Origin: Ruegeria arenilitoris
Lineage (GTDB): Bacteria; Pseudomonadota; Alphaproteobacteria; Rhodobacterales; Rhodobacteraceae
Reading direction: 5' to 3'
Assembly: GCF_013032445.1 (NCBI RefSeq)
Contig: NZ_WQCA01000005.1
Span: 124,001 to 188,000, forward strand
DNA: 64,000 bases
Part shown: one piece after another, positions 1 through 8,466 of the stretch
Layout of the letters: every line of letters begins with the position of its first letter
How positions within the stretch are numbered: the stretch's first letter is position 1
Notes under the pieces: model-generated
What the model was told of the DNA's origin: nothing
The model's database searches: none
Seen by the model: the letters and a program-made list of their open reading frames with translations, nothing else
Translations under genes and position numbers: made by a program

Positions 1-414
1 GCCGATGCCGGTAAAGAGGTCGAAACGCTGGGTGCTTTCCCTCTGCCGGTCGAAGTGATCCCTTTTGGCTGGCAGACCACGCGGACCCTGATCGAAGAGA
101 CGCTGGACACGATGGATGTTCTGGGCAACTCGGCAATGCTCAGGATGCATGGCGAAGCGCCTTTTGTAACCGACGAGGGCAACCACATTCTGGACCTGCA
201 TCTGCAGCGCATCGGGAATGCGCGACAGCTGGCCTTGGTGCTTAATCAGGTGCCGGGTGTGGTCGAAAACGGGCTGTTCATCGACATCTGTGACAAAGTT
301 GTGATTGGTCACGGCGATGGCCGGGTTGAACTGCGCGACATCAACGCGGGCACAACCGAACTGGACCAACTGGTTGAGGGTGGAGACAACCTGTTCTCGG
401 ACTTGGCGGATTGA
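1..414 (+). CDS. rpiA: Ribose-5-phosphate isomerase A (3' part)
   Basis: The reading frame is open from the first base, so the 5' end lies outside the window; 137 C-terminal residues are visible. RpiA interconverts ribose-5-phosphate and ribulose-5-phosphate in the non-oxidative pentose phosphate pathway in the cytoplasm. The visible part matches the C-terminal half of the RpiA family: a strand reading LPVEVIPFG, a later TDEGNHILDL segment, the PGVVENGLF stretch that contributes to the active-site region, and a short acidic tail. It is followed after about 140 bases by gor on the same strand. There is no obvious terminator between them, so co-transcription is possible. Family assignment is firm; the N-terminal half cannot be judged. 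Confidence 0.93.
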   Translation, partial: ADAGKEVETLGAFPLPVEVIPFGWQTTRTLIEETLDTMDVLGNSAMLRMHGEAPFVTDEGNHILDLHLQRIGNARQLALVLNQVPGVVENGLFIDICDKVVIGHGDGRVELRDINAGTTELDQLVEGGDNLFSDLAD

Positions 415-555
415 GACCGGCGCGAGAGCAGAAGTGGGAAACAGACTTGCAGGCAGTGCTTTAGGTGAAGTTTACACACCGCCAAGGGTTGGCAGCGCGT
501 CTTTAGACCCCAGATAATCATCGAATTTTGGCCTGACGAAGTAAAGGAACTCAGG

Positions 556-1914
556 ATGAGCTTTGACTATGATCTGTTCGTCATCGGAGGCGGCTCTGGC
601 GGGGTCCGTGCAGCACGTGTGGCGGCTGGTGAAAACGGCGCCAAAGTGGCGTTGGCCGAAGAGGACCGCTATGGCGGGACCTGTGTTATCCGGGGGTGTG
701 TGCCGAAAAAGCTGATGGTGTTTGCCAGCGAATTCTCGGGCATGGTCGGGGATGCGCAGGCCTATGGATGGGATATCCAGTCCGGTGCGTTGGATTGGAA
801 AACGTTCCACGGCAAGCTGGTAACGGAACTGGACCGGCTGGAAGGCATCTATCGCAACATCCTCAAGAACAACGGTGTCGAGAGTTTTGATCAACGTGCG
901 CAGATTGTAGACGCGCATACCGTCGAACTGGCCGATGGCACCCGCAAGACGGCCAAACATATCTTGATCGCCACTGGTGGCCGTCCGGTTGTGCCCGAAT
1001 TTCCGGGCTCGGAACTGGCCATCACCTCAAACGAGATTTTCCATCTGGAGAAGCTGCCGGAAAGCATCCTGATCGTGGGCGGTGGTTACATCGCCAGCGA
1101 GTTCGCCGGGATCATGAACGGGATGGGCGTGAAAACCACTCAGTTCTATCGCGGCGCGCAAATCCTGCGCGGGTTCGATGAAGAAGCGCGCGGGCTGATC
1201 AGCGAAGAGATGTGCCAGAACGGCATCGACCTGCATCTTGGCACAAATGTGCTCGAGATGAAAAAGCAGGGCGACAAGATTTGGGTCAAAGCCACCAATG
1301 GAACCGAACAGGTTTTTGACGTGGTCATGTATGCCACCGGGCGCGCGCCGAACGCCGACAAACTGGGCCTTGAGGCCGTAGGTGTCGAACGTGGTCGCAA
1401 GGGTGAGATCGTGGTGGACGAATACAGCCAGACCGGCGTGCCCTCGATCTATGCCATCGGGGATGTGACCGACCGAGTGAATCTGACCCCGGTTGCGATC
1501 CGCGAAGGTATGGCGTTCGTTGAGACGGTGTTCAAAGGCAACCCGACGCCTGTGGATCATGAGCTGATCCCGACCGCGATCTTCACGCAGCCGGAATTCG
1601 GCACCGTGGGTCTCAGCGAGGAAGACGCCGCGGCACAAGAGCCGATTGAGGTTTACGCAACTTCATTCAAGCCGATGCAGAAGGCCTTCGCTGGCGGCAC
1701 GCAGCGCGTATTGATGAAGCTGATTGTCAGTCAGGCAACCCGAAAGGTGCTGGGCTGTCACATTGTCGCTCCGGGCGCGGGTGAGATGATCCAGCTAGCC
1801 GGAATTGCGGTCAAGATGGGCGCAACCAAGGAAGATTTCGACCGTACGGTTGCAGTTCACCCGGTCATGGCGGAAGAGCTGGTGACAATGCGGCAACCTG
1901 TTCGCACTGCTTGA
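556..1914 (+). CDS. gor: Glutathione-disulfide reductase
   Basis: A 452-residue flavoprotein that reduces glutathione disulfide with NADPH and keeps the cytoplasmic thiol pool reduced. The N-terminal FAD-binding motif GGGSGG lies at residues 11-16. The redox-active disulfide motif is CVIRGC, with cysteines 43 and 48. A second dinucleotide motif GGGYIASEFAG (around 175-185) begins the NADPH domain, and a C-terminal HPVMAEEL supplies the His-Glu pair that acts across the dimer. Length is normal for bacterial glutathione reductase. The start is set by AAAGGA about ten bases upstream of the ATG. It follows rpiA and precedes hflK. Trypanothione reductase or dihydrolipoamide dehydrogenase are relatives, but the redox motif and length favour glutathione reductase. 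Confidence 0.95.
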   Translation: MSFDYDLFVIGGGSGGVRAARVAAGENGAKVALAEEDRYGGTCVIRGCVPKKLMVFASEFSGMVGDAQAYGWDIQSGALDWKTFHGKLVTELDRLEGIYRNILKNNGVESFDQRAQIVDAHTVELADGTRKTAKHILIATGGRPVVPEFPGSELAITSNEIFHLEKLPESILIVGGGYIASEFAGIMNGMGVKTTQFYRGAQILRGFDEEARGLISEEMCQNGIDLHLGTNVLEMKKQGDKIWVKATNGTEQVFDVVMYATGRAPNADKLGLEAVGVERGRKGEIVVDEYSQTGVPSIYAIGDVTDRVNLTPVAIREGMAFVETVFKGNPTPVDHELIPTAIFTQPEFGTVGLSEEDAAAQEPIEVYATSFKPMQKAFAGGTQRVLMKLIVSQATRKVLGCHIVAPGAGEMIQLAGIAVKMGATKEDFDRTVAVHPVMAEELVTMRQPVRTA

Positions 1915-1986
1915 TTTGCAACTGCGCGCACACAAGTTACAAGGGAACCCGTGATCACACGGTCCAACACAAGGGAATAGATACAT

Positions 1987-3129
1987 ATGGCGGGCAACAG
2001 CGGTGGCCCCTGGGGGGGCGGAGGCTCTTCTGGAGGCGGAGGAAATCGGGGTAACAACGGGGACGGGCGCAAGCCCCCCGAAGGCGACGGCCCGCAGATC
2101 CCCGAAATCGATGAGCTGATGAAAAAAGGCCAGGAACAGCTGCGCGTTCTGATGGGCGGTCGTGGCGGTTCAGGCCGTGGTGGCGGTCAGGGTGCAGGTG
2201 GGGGTGGTCCCATCTTTACCAAAGGAACCATCTTGATCGGTGTCGTTGTTGCAGCTGTGCTTTGGGGCGCGGCCAGCTTCTATACCGTCAAGCCCGAAGA
2301 ACAGTCGGTTGAGCTGTTCCTGGGTGAGTTCTCGGCCGTCGGCAATCCGGGTCTGAACTTTGCGCCGTGGCCTTTCGTGACCGCTGAGGTCATTCCGGTG
2401 ACCCGCGAACAAACCGAGGATATGGGCGGCGCACGCGGTAGTGATGATGGCCTGATGCTGACCGGCGACGAAAACGTTGTCGACATCGACTATCAGGTCG
2501 TTTGGAACATCAATGATCCGGCCAAGTTCTTGTTCAACCTGCGAGATCCGCGCCAGACGATCCGCGCCGTTTCGGAATCGGCGATGCGTGAGATCATCGC
2601 GCAAAGCGAACTGGCCCCGATCCTGAACCGGGATCGTGGGATCATCGCTGAGCGTCTGCAAGAGCTGATCCAGTCGACAATGGACAGCTACGATTCGGGC
2701 ATCAATATAGTTCGCGTTAACTTCGACAAGGCGGACCCGCCGCAGGACGTGATCGCCGCATTCCGCGACGTTCAGGCCGCTGCGCAGGAACGGGATCGTC
2801 TGCAAAACGTGGCGGACGCCTATGCCAACCGCGTGCTCGCGGAAGCGCGTGGTGAAGCCGCACAGGTTCTGGAAGAGGCCGAAGCCTACCGCGCTCAGCA
2901 GATCAACAGCGCTCAGGGTGAAGCCAGCCGTTTTAGCGCGGTTCTTGAAGAATACTCCAAAGCGCCAGATGTGACCCGTAAACGCCTCTATCTGGAACGG
3001 ATGGAGCAGGTTCTGGGTGACGTGGATAAGATTATTCTGGACGAAAACTCGACCGGTCAGGGGCAGGGTGTTGTGCCCTATCTGCCGCTGAACGAGCTGC
3101 GTCGCAATCAGGCCGAGGGGAACAACTGA
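1987..3129 (+). CDS. hflK: FtsH protease activity modulator HflK
   Basis: A 380-residue membrane protein of the SPFH (stomatin/prohibitin/flotillin/HflK) family. With HflC it forms a large periplasm-facing assembly that modulates the FtsH protease. The first 75 residues are very rich in glycine with a charged helical patch (IDELMKKGQEQL), as is common for alphaproteobacterial HflK. One transmembrane helix follows at about 81-99, then the SPFH domain, and a long Ala/Glu/Arg-rich coiled coil from about residue 270. The start ATG has an AAGGGA site 9 bases upstream. Its TGA stop overlaps the hflC ATG by one base, so the two are probably translationally coupled. Confidence 0.95.
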   Translation: MAGNSGGPWGGGGSSGGGGNRGNNGDGRKPPEGDGPQIPEIDELMKKGQEQLRVLMGGRGGSGRGGGQGAGGGGPIFTKGTILIGVVVAAVLWGAASFYTVKPEEQSVELFLGEFSAVGNPGLNFAPWPFVTAEVIPVTREQTEDMGGARGSDDGLMLTGDENVVDIDYQVVWNINDPAKFLFNLRDPRQTIRAVSESAMREIIAQSELAPILNRDRGIIAERLQELIQSTMDSYDSGINIVRVNFDKADPPQDVIAAFRDVQAAAQERDRLQNVADAYANRVLAEARGEAAQVLEEAEAYRAQQINSAQGEASRFSAVLEEYSKAPDVTRKRLYLERMEQVLGDVDKIILDENSTGQGQGVVPYLPLNELRRNQAEGNN

Positions 3130-4007
3130 TGCGTAAATCACCCATTCTTCTCATTGTCGTTGTGATCCTTGGCGTTGTCGGCCTGTCTTCGATCTTTATT
3201 GTGGACGAGCGTGAACGTGCGTTGGTTCTGCAATTTGGCCGCGTGGTTGCCGTGAAAGAAGATCCCGGTCTGGCGTTCAAGATCCCGCTGATTCAGGAAG
3301 TTGTTCGCTATGATGACCGCATCCTGTCGATCGACGTTCAACCGCTGGAGGTGACGCCTTTGGATGACCGTCGTCTGGTGGTCGACGCCTTCGCGCGCTA
3401 TCGGATTTCGGATCTGAACAGGTTCCGTCAGGCGGTTGGTGTCGGTGGCATTCCGGTGGCAGAAGATCGTCTGGACCGCATCCTGCGTGCCGAAACCCGC
3501 GAAGTACTGGGTTCGGTGTCGTCGCGTGATATCCTCAGCTCGGACCGTGCCGCGCTTATGCTGCGCATCCGTAACAGCGCAATTGCCGAAGCGCAGGCGC
3601 TGGGAGTCAACGTGATCGACGTGCGTTTGAAAGCCACCGATCTGCCGCAAGCGAACCTCGAAGCGACCTTCGATAGGATGAAGGCCGAACGTGAACGTGA
3701 AGCGACCGACGAGCGCGCCCGTGGTAACGAGGCCGCGCAACGTGTGCGCGCACAAGCTGACCGGACCGTAGTTGAGCTAGTCTCGGATGCGAACCGTGAA
3801 GCCGAGATCATTCGCGGTGAGGCGGACGCCGAACGCAACGCGATCTTCGCCGAAGCCTATGGCGCAGACCCGGAGTTCTTTGAATTTTATCGCTCGCTCA
3901 GCGCGTATGAAAACGCTTTGCAGGGCGGAAACAGCTCAATGGTGCTGAGCCCGGATTCCGAGTTCTTCAATTACCTGAAGTCGCCCACCGGGCAGGCGGG
4001 GCGGTAA
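3129..4007 (+). CDS. hflC: Protease modulator HflC
   Basis: A 292-residue partner of HflK. It has an N-terminal signal-anchor helix at about residues 5-24, then VDERERALVLQFG, the typical beginning of the HflC SPFH domain, and a coiled-coil segment rich in Arg, Glu and Ala (about 190-245). The C-terminal piece containing FFEFYRSLSAYE is highly characteristic of HflC. The reading frame starts on the last base of the hflK stop codon. Its own TAA overlaps the start of the following DUF2065 gene, giving a tightly packed three-gene unit. Role and partner are known from the family; nothing in the sequence departs from it. Confidence 0.95.
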   Translation: MRKSPILLIVVVILGVVGLSSIFIVDERERALVLQFGRVVAVKEDPGLAFKIPLIQEVVRYDDRILSIDVQPLEVTPLDDRRLVVDAFARYRISDLNRFRQAVGVGGIPVAEDRLDRILRAETREVLGSVSSRDILSSDRAALMLRIRNSAIAEAQALGVNVIDVRLKATDLPQANLEATFDRMKAEREREATDERARGNEAAQRVRAQADRTVVELVSDANREAEIIRGEADAERNAIFAEAYGADPEFFEFYRSLSAYENALQGGNSSMVLSPDSEFFNYLKSPTGQAGR

Positions 4008-4201
4008 TGGGAATGATCCTTCTGGCCTTTGGGCTGGTACTGATTGTCGAGGGGCTGGCGTACGCGCTGGCCCCTTCGCTTATTGAACGTATGCTTGAGG
4101 CGCTGCGGTCGCTGCCGGAACAGGCTCGGCGATTGGCAGGTCTGCTTTGTGTCGTCAGTGGTCTGGTGCTGCTGTGGGGAGCTTATCAGGTCGGGTTTTA
4201 A
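4007..4201 (+). CDS. DUF2065 family small membrane protein
   Basis: A 64-residue protein with two hydrophobic helices (about residues 3-20 and 43-61) separated by a short loop containing IERMLEALRSLPEQARR. This layout matches the DUF2065 (YjeT-like) family, which often lies directly downstream of hflC in proteobacteria. The ATG overlaps the hflC stop, which supports a role alongside the HflKC complex in the inner membrane. No biochemical function is established that I can state. The next gene begins about 130 bases downstream with its own ribosome binding site. Confidence 0.85.
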   Translation: MGMILLAFGLVLIVEGLAYALAPSLIERMLEALRSLPEQARRLAGLLCVVSGLVLLWGAYQVGF

Positions 4202-4332
4202 TACAGTGATCTCACTTGCCGGTGATTTCCCCGCGATCCCGAGTTGCGGGCTTGGACAAACTGACTACATTGGTTGCTAAGAAAGGTTGCCGAGGGGCGG
4301 CCACAGAAGAATTGTCGACAAGGAGTTCCCAA

Positions 4333-5823
4333 GTGCAGGCACAAGCACGAAGTATTTCCGTCCAGCGGGACGATAGTGTTGGTTTCATGCGGCTGATGTG
4401 GCTGGCTTTTGCGGGGATGTTGCTTGTTCTAGCCCAGACCGTCTCCGCGCAGGCGCGGGGCGAAAGCCTGGCACCGTTGGCCGAAAAGATCAGCCCGGCG
4501 GTGGTCAACATCACCACCACAACCCTGATCGAGGGGCAGACCGGTCCTCAGGGGATCGTGCCCGAGGGCTCACCGTTCGAGGATTTCTTCCGTGAGTTTC
4601 AGGATCGCAACGGTGATGACGGGAACCGCCCGCGCCGCAGCAATGCTCTGGGATCGGGGTTCGTGATTTCCGAGGACGGTTATATCGTCACCAACAATCA
4701 CGTTATTGCCGAAGCCGATGAAATTCTCGTGGAATTCTTCCCCGGCGACGGGCAGCCTAAGAAGGAGCTGCCTGCCAAGGTGATTGGTACGGATGAGAAA
4801 ACCGATATCGCGCTTCTCAAGGTCGAGGCGACGGGGCCGTTGAAATATGTGCAGTTCGGCGACAGCGATATTGCGCGTGTAGGCGACTGGGTAATCGCAA
4901 TGGGCAACCCGCTGGGGCAGGGATTCTCGGTTTCGGCTGGTATCGTTTCAGCCCGAAACAGGGCGCTAAGTGGCTCTTATGACGACTACATTCAAACTGA
5001 TGCTGCGATTAACCGAGGCAACTCGGGCGGTCCTTTGTTCAACATGAATGGCGAAGTAATCGGTGTAAACACCGCGATCCTGTCACCCAATGGCGGCTCG
5101 ATCGGGATTGGTTTCTCGATGGCGTCCAATGTGGTGGTCAAAGTCGTCGATCAGTTGCGCGAATTTGGTGAAACCCGTCGCGGTTGGCTGGGTGTACGCA
5201 TTCAGGACGTAACCGAGGACATGGCTGAGGCGATGGGGCTGGACAAGCCCGGCGGCGCGCTGATCAGTGATGTGCCGGAAGGCCCAGCCAAAGAGGCAGG
5301 GCTGCTGGCCGGTGACGTGATCCTCAGCTTTGACGGTGTCGAAGTAGCAGATACCCGCGGTCTGGTGCGTCAGGTTGGCGAAACCACCGTTGGCAAATCG
5401 GTTCGCGTGGTTGTCCATCGCGACGGCGGCACTCAGACCGTTCTGGTGACGTTGGGCCGCCGCGAGGACGCTGAGCGCGCCGAGGACGGCGAAGAGGAAA
5501 CGCCGGATGCTCCTGCCGAGGAAAACGCAGATATTTTGGGCCTGACCATTTCACCGCTGACCGACAAGTTGCGTGAGGAAATGGGGCTGGATGCGGATGC
5601 GGAAGGTCTGGTCGTGACCGAAGTGGACGAGGCATCCGAGGCCTTTTCGAAGGGCTTGCGCGCCGGTGATCTGATCACTGAGGCCGGTCAGCAGAAGGTC
5701 AGTTCGATCGAAGACCTCGAGTCGCGCATGGATGAAGCGCGCGAGGCAGGGCGCAAATCGCTGCTGCTGCTGGTGCGCCGTGGCGGCGAACCCCGCTTTG
5801 TGGCGTTGAGCCTGGGCGAATAA
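4333..5823 (+). CDS. degP: Do/DegP-family periplasmic serine endoprotease
   Basis: An HtrA-family protease and chaperone that degrades misfolded envelope proteins. I place the start at a GTG with AGGAG seven bases upstream, giving 496 residues; an ATG 117 bases further up lacks such a site. The N-terminus has a charged leader, then a hydrophobic signal segment (about 19-38) ending in SAQA. The trypsin-like domain shows the complete triad: His123 in TNNHVI, Asp158 in TDIALL and Ser231 in RGNSGGPL. Two PDZ domains follow, the first around GWLGVRIQDV and the second near the C-terminus. The linkage to hflKC fits a membrane quality-control cluster. A strong terminator follows. DegQ or MucD would be equally fair names. 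Confidence 0.93.
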   Translation: MQAQARSISVQRDDSVGFMRLMWLAFAGMLLVLAQTVSAQARGESLAPLAEKISPAVVNITTTTLIEGQTGPQGIVPEGSPFEDFFREFQDRNGDDGNRPRRSNALGSGFVISEDGYIVTNNHVIAEADEILVEFFPGDGQPKKELPAKVIGTDEKTDIALLKVEATGPLKYVQFGDSDIARVGDWVIAMGNPLGQGFSVSAGIVSARNRALSGSYDDYIQTDAAINRGNSGGPLFNMNGEVIGVNTAILSPNGGSIGIGFSMASNVVVKVVDQLREFGETRRGWLGVRIQDVTEDMAEAMGLDKPGGALISDVPEGPAKEAGLLAGDVILSFDGVEVADTRGLVRQVGETTVGKSVRVVVHRDGGTQTVLVTLGRREDAERAEDGEEETPDAPAEENADILGLTISPLTDKLREEMGLDADAEGLVVTEVDEASEAFSKGLRAGDLITEAGQQKVSSIEDLESRMDEAREAGRKSLLLLVRRGGEPRFVALSLGE

Positions 5824-5843
5824 CCCACAGCCTGAAACAACCC

Positions 5844-5875
5844 AAAAGGCCGGAGCAGATGCTCCGGCCTTTTTT
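5844..5875 (+). terminator. Rho-independent terminator of degP
   Basis: A 13-base stem (AAAAGGCCGGAGC and its complement) closes a four-base AGAT loop and runs straight into a T tract, 20 bases after the degP stop. Confidence 0.93.
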
Positions 5876-5890
5876 GTGCTGGGAGGTAGT

Positions 5891-5919
5891 GAGCCACGTA
5901 CCGGGGAGGTACGTGGCTC
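5891..5919. repeat. Perfect 12-bp inverted repeat
   Basis: GAGCCACGTACC and its exact complement flank a five-base GGGGA loop. It lies between the convergent degP and Crp/Fnr genes, after the clear degP terminator, and has no T tract. It may back up termination for the minus-strand gene or bind a protein. Confidence 0.7.
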
Positions 5920-5930
5920 TTGTACAGGGA

Positions 5931-5970
5931 GAGGTCAGTGGACAGATATCGGGGATGATTCTCTGACCTC
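5931..5970. repeat. 8-bp inverted repeat, wide loop
   Basis: GAGGTCAG at 5931-5938 and CTGACCTC at 5963-5970 are exact complements separated by 24 bases. It is the second dyad in the same convergent spacer. Function unknown. Confidence 0.5.
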
Positions 5971-6034
5971 CTACGGTAACACTTACGACGATAGGCTTAA
6001 CTCCGCCCAAGGTCTGTGAAGCAGGTCACAGGGG

Positions 6035-6703
6035 TCAGATCAGGTCGGAATCGGCCAATTCCCGCAACGCTTCGAAATCCTGAATCATCAGTCCGCCGCG
6101 CGACGCCTCAACCACGTTATCGCGCTTCCAGGTGGAAATGGTCTTGGATACTGCTTCCCGCGTGGCGCCAACGAATTCGGCCAGTTCGCTTTGTGACAGC
6201 GTAATCTTTGTCGATGGGTCGTCCTGCATCTCTGAAAGATGTAGCAGTTTACGAGCCAGACGAATTGGCATCGGCAGAAAAACCTGTTCATTCAGTTGCG
6301 ATCCCATCCAGCGCATACGCAGGCCAGCCAGGCGGATCAAGTCTACGGCCAGATCAGGATGCTGGCGGATTTGAGCCATCACATCGCCCTGCCTGACACG
6401 CAAAACGCGGGACGGTTCGGCCGCTGCAATTGTCGCGGTACGGGGGCCACTGTCGAACAGAGCAATCTCGCCAAAAATTTCTCCGGGTCTCATCAGGGTC
6501 AGAGACAACTTACGACCGCTCATGGCCAGAAAAGACACCTCAAGCGTGCCTTCAAGGAGGGCAAAGAGGGCGTCGCCTTCGTCGCCCTGTTCGAACAGAA
6601 CGTCCCCGCGATCCAGTGAAATCTCGGTTGCCTGTGCAGAAAGCATGGCTTTCAGTCTGTCTGATGCATCGGACAGAAAGCCGCTGTCAGGGAAAGCCGT
6701 CAT
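6035..6703 (-). CDS. Crp/Fnr-family transcriptional regulator
   Basis: A 222-residue regulator when started at the internal ATG that begins MTAFPDSGFL; a longer frame adds 12 unlikely residues. The N-terminal half is a cyclic-nucleotide-binding-type beta barrel (DRGDVLFEQGDEGDALF, then RPGEIFGEIALFD, then GPRTATIAA). The C-terminal part is a Crp-type helix-turn-helix with LSQSELAEFVGATREAVSK. There are no cysteines in the visible protein, so it cannot be an iron-sulfur oxygen sensor of the Fnr type. The barrel resembles cAMP-type or orphan Crp members, but the ligand cannot be read from sequence. It is convergent with degP and stands alone. Confidence 0.88.
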   Translation of the reverse strand: MTAFPDSGFLSDASDRLKAMLSAQATEISLDRGDVLFEQGDEGDALFALLEGTLEVSFLAMSGRKLSLTLMRPGEIFGEIALFDSGPRTATIAAAEPSRVLRVRQGDVMAQIRQHPDLAVDLIRLAGLRMRWMGSQLNEQVFLPMPIRLARKLLHLSEMQDDPSTKITLSQSELAEFVGATREAVSKTISTWKRDNVVEASRGGLMIQDFEALRELADSDLI

Positions 6704-6856
6704 GAGTTTCGGGTGCTCCGGCTGTGAGTGGTGACACAACTTTCCACAGCTTTAGCGTTTAGCCAAGGATTTTGTCTGCATTTCCCGGTAATTCGGTAGC
6801 AGAAAGGTACCGAGCATCACAATCGCATGAGGCGAGTGGGTTTGTTTCCGGCTCGG

Positions 6857-7462
6857 CTATTGGTGGTCAGGGTCATCCATGTAGCTTTGCAACAGATTGA
6901 ACTGCAGCATTAGAAACACCATCAGTGCAATGGGGAAGCCAAAAGTTTCGATCTTGACCCAGAGGTCGGTCGACATTGTGCGCCAGACGAATTCGTTGGC
7001 CACAGCCAGAACTGCAAAACAACCGCAAAGGCGCCGGGTCAGGATCATCCACCCCTCGTGGCGCATTGGCAGCATCTCGTCCAATACATAGGCAAGGTAG
7101 GACTTGCCCTGCAGCAGGCCGATGCCCAGCATGATCGAAAAGAAGCCGTAAACCAGCGTCGTCTTCATCTTGAAGAACCGCTCGTCATTGAACCAAGCGG
7201 TCAGGCCGCCAAAGAAAATGACCATGAAGGCGGTGAAAATCTGTATCCGGCTGAGCTTGCCCGTCAGATACCAGAGGATGCCCATAGCGCCCAGCATCAG
7301 CGGCACAAAGAGGATGGTGGCGACGATGAAGCCGGAATATTCGATGCCGCCGATCAGGAAGCTGTCGTCACGCAGGCGCAGGTAGATGAAAAAGAAGGCC
7401 AGCGGAGGGCCAAGTTCCAGCACCTGTTTCAGAAACGGGTTGATCTCTTTTTTGCCTGTCAT
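6857..7462 (-). CDS. yciB: YciB/IspZ-type inner membrane septation protein
   Basis: A 201-residue multi-spanning membrane protein. The ATG at MTGKKEINPFLKQ is preferred over one 11 codons upstream because AGGAAA lies directly in front of it. The start NPFLKQVLELGPPLAFFF and the internal FNDERFFKMKTTLVYGFF are diagnostic of the YciB (formerly intracellular septation protein A) family, which is linked to envelope maintenance and division. Five to six hydrophobic helices are visible. It follows an EamA transporter on the same strand with only 16 bases between, so the two are probably one operon. Confidence 0.9.
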   Translation of the reverse strand: MTGKKEINPFLKQVLELGPPLAFFFIYLRLRDDSFLIGGIEYSGFIVATILFVPLMLGAMGILWYLTGKLSRIQIFTAFMVIFFGGLTAWFNDERFFKMKTTLVYGFFSIMLGIGLLQGKSYLAYVLDEMLPMRHEGWMILTRRLCGCFAVLAVANEFVWRTMSTDLWVKIETFGFPIALMVFLMLQFNLLQSYMDDPDHQ

Positions 7463-7478
7463 AACGATTTCCTGCTGC

Positions 7479-8381
7479 TTACCCGCCCATTTCAACTATT
7501 ACGGCGCCGAGTGCAATCAATGCCATCAGCCCGATCCGTCTTGGCCCCACGGTTTCTTTAAGAACAAGCCAGCCGATGAGGGCTGCAAATACGGTGGAGG
7601 TTTCCCGAAGGACGGCAGCTTCGCCCACTTTGTCGAGCCTTGTGGCCAGCATGATGGCTCCGAACGATAAGGGGGCGATGATACCGCCTGCCAGCCCGCG
7701 CAACATCAGCGGGCCGATGGTCGGGCGGTTGATCATGGCGCGCCACCGTAGGAAGGCGTAGATCGGCATCGCCGCGCCGTCGATCATGAAGAACCAAGCC
7801 AGAAAGGTGAACGGGTCGGCAGTGGCGCGGATGCCATAGGCGTCATAGGTGGTGTAAAGCGCCACGAATAGGCCGGTGGCCACTGCGAGAACCAGAGCAA
7901 TGCCCAGCGTTTCGCGGTTGGTTTCGAGAAAGCGGAGATTGTAGAGCGCGAGTCCGAAAATACCGGCCAGCAAGACCGCCACGCCAAACCATTGGGTGCC
8001 AGTAAAGGTTTCTCCGAACAGTAGATAGGCGCCGATGACGGTGAAAAGCGGGCCGGTGCCTCGGACCACCGGGTAGACGACCGTATAAGAGCCCTTGGTA
8101 TAAGCCATCGCCTGCAGGGTTTTATAGGCAATGTGGATTACCCATACGGTCGCAAAAATTGGCCACATATTGGGTTCGGGCCAGGGGACGACGAAAAACG
8201 CGAAGGGTGCGGCCAGCAGGCAATAGCTGGCGTCGATGGCGCCGCGCGACATCCATGGATCGTGGCGGCCCTTTTGCAGGGCACCGAAGACCGCGTGCAG
8301 GAAGGCCGCCATCAGGGCCAGCCCCAGCGCGAGTTGGTGGCCTGCTTCGGTGCCTTCAAGGGAGATCAACCAGTCGCTCAA
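7479..8381 (-). CDS. EamA/DMT-family transporter
   Basis: A 300-residue membrane protein with about ten hydrophobic helices arranged as two EamA repeats, typical of the drug/metabolite transporter superfamily. The second repeat ends in FAALIGWLVLKETVGPRRIGLMALIALGAV, the standard signature of these proteins. An in-frame stop lies just upstream, so the start is a TTG (residues MSDWLISLEG) with only a weak ribosome binding site. A later start would cut into the first helix. The substrate is not predictable. It is followed closely by yciB. Confidence 0.85.
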   Translation of the reverse strand: MSDWLISLEGTEAGHQLALGLALMAAFLHAVFGALQKGRHDPWMSRGAIDASYCLLAAPFAFFVVPWPEPNMWPIFATVWVIHIAYKTLQAMAYTKGSYTVVYPVVRGTGPLFTVIGAYLLFGETFTGTQWFGVAVLLAGIFGLALYNLRFLETNRETLGIALVLAVATGLFVALYTTYDAYGIRATADPFTFLAWFFMIDGAAMPIYAFLRWRAMINRPTIGPLMLRGLAGGIIAPLSFGAIMLATRLDKVGEAAVLRETSTVFAALIGWLVLKETVGPRRIGLMALIALGAVIVEMGG

Positions 8382-8466
8382 GTGTCAGATCTTTGTGATG
8401 GGTGGAGAGGTTGGGGTTTTTTCGCCCCAAGCCCCCCAAGATACTATAGCCAGATGAAGGTGCGGA

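Noticed and set aside
2170-3141. 323-codon frame opposite hflK
   Set aside because: Antisense to a certain gene; no motif.
4216-4332. ATG start 39 codons upstream for degP
   Set aside because: No ribosome binding site; AGGAG seven bases before a GTG at 4333 gives a protein with a normal signal peptide.
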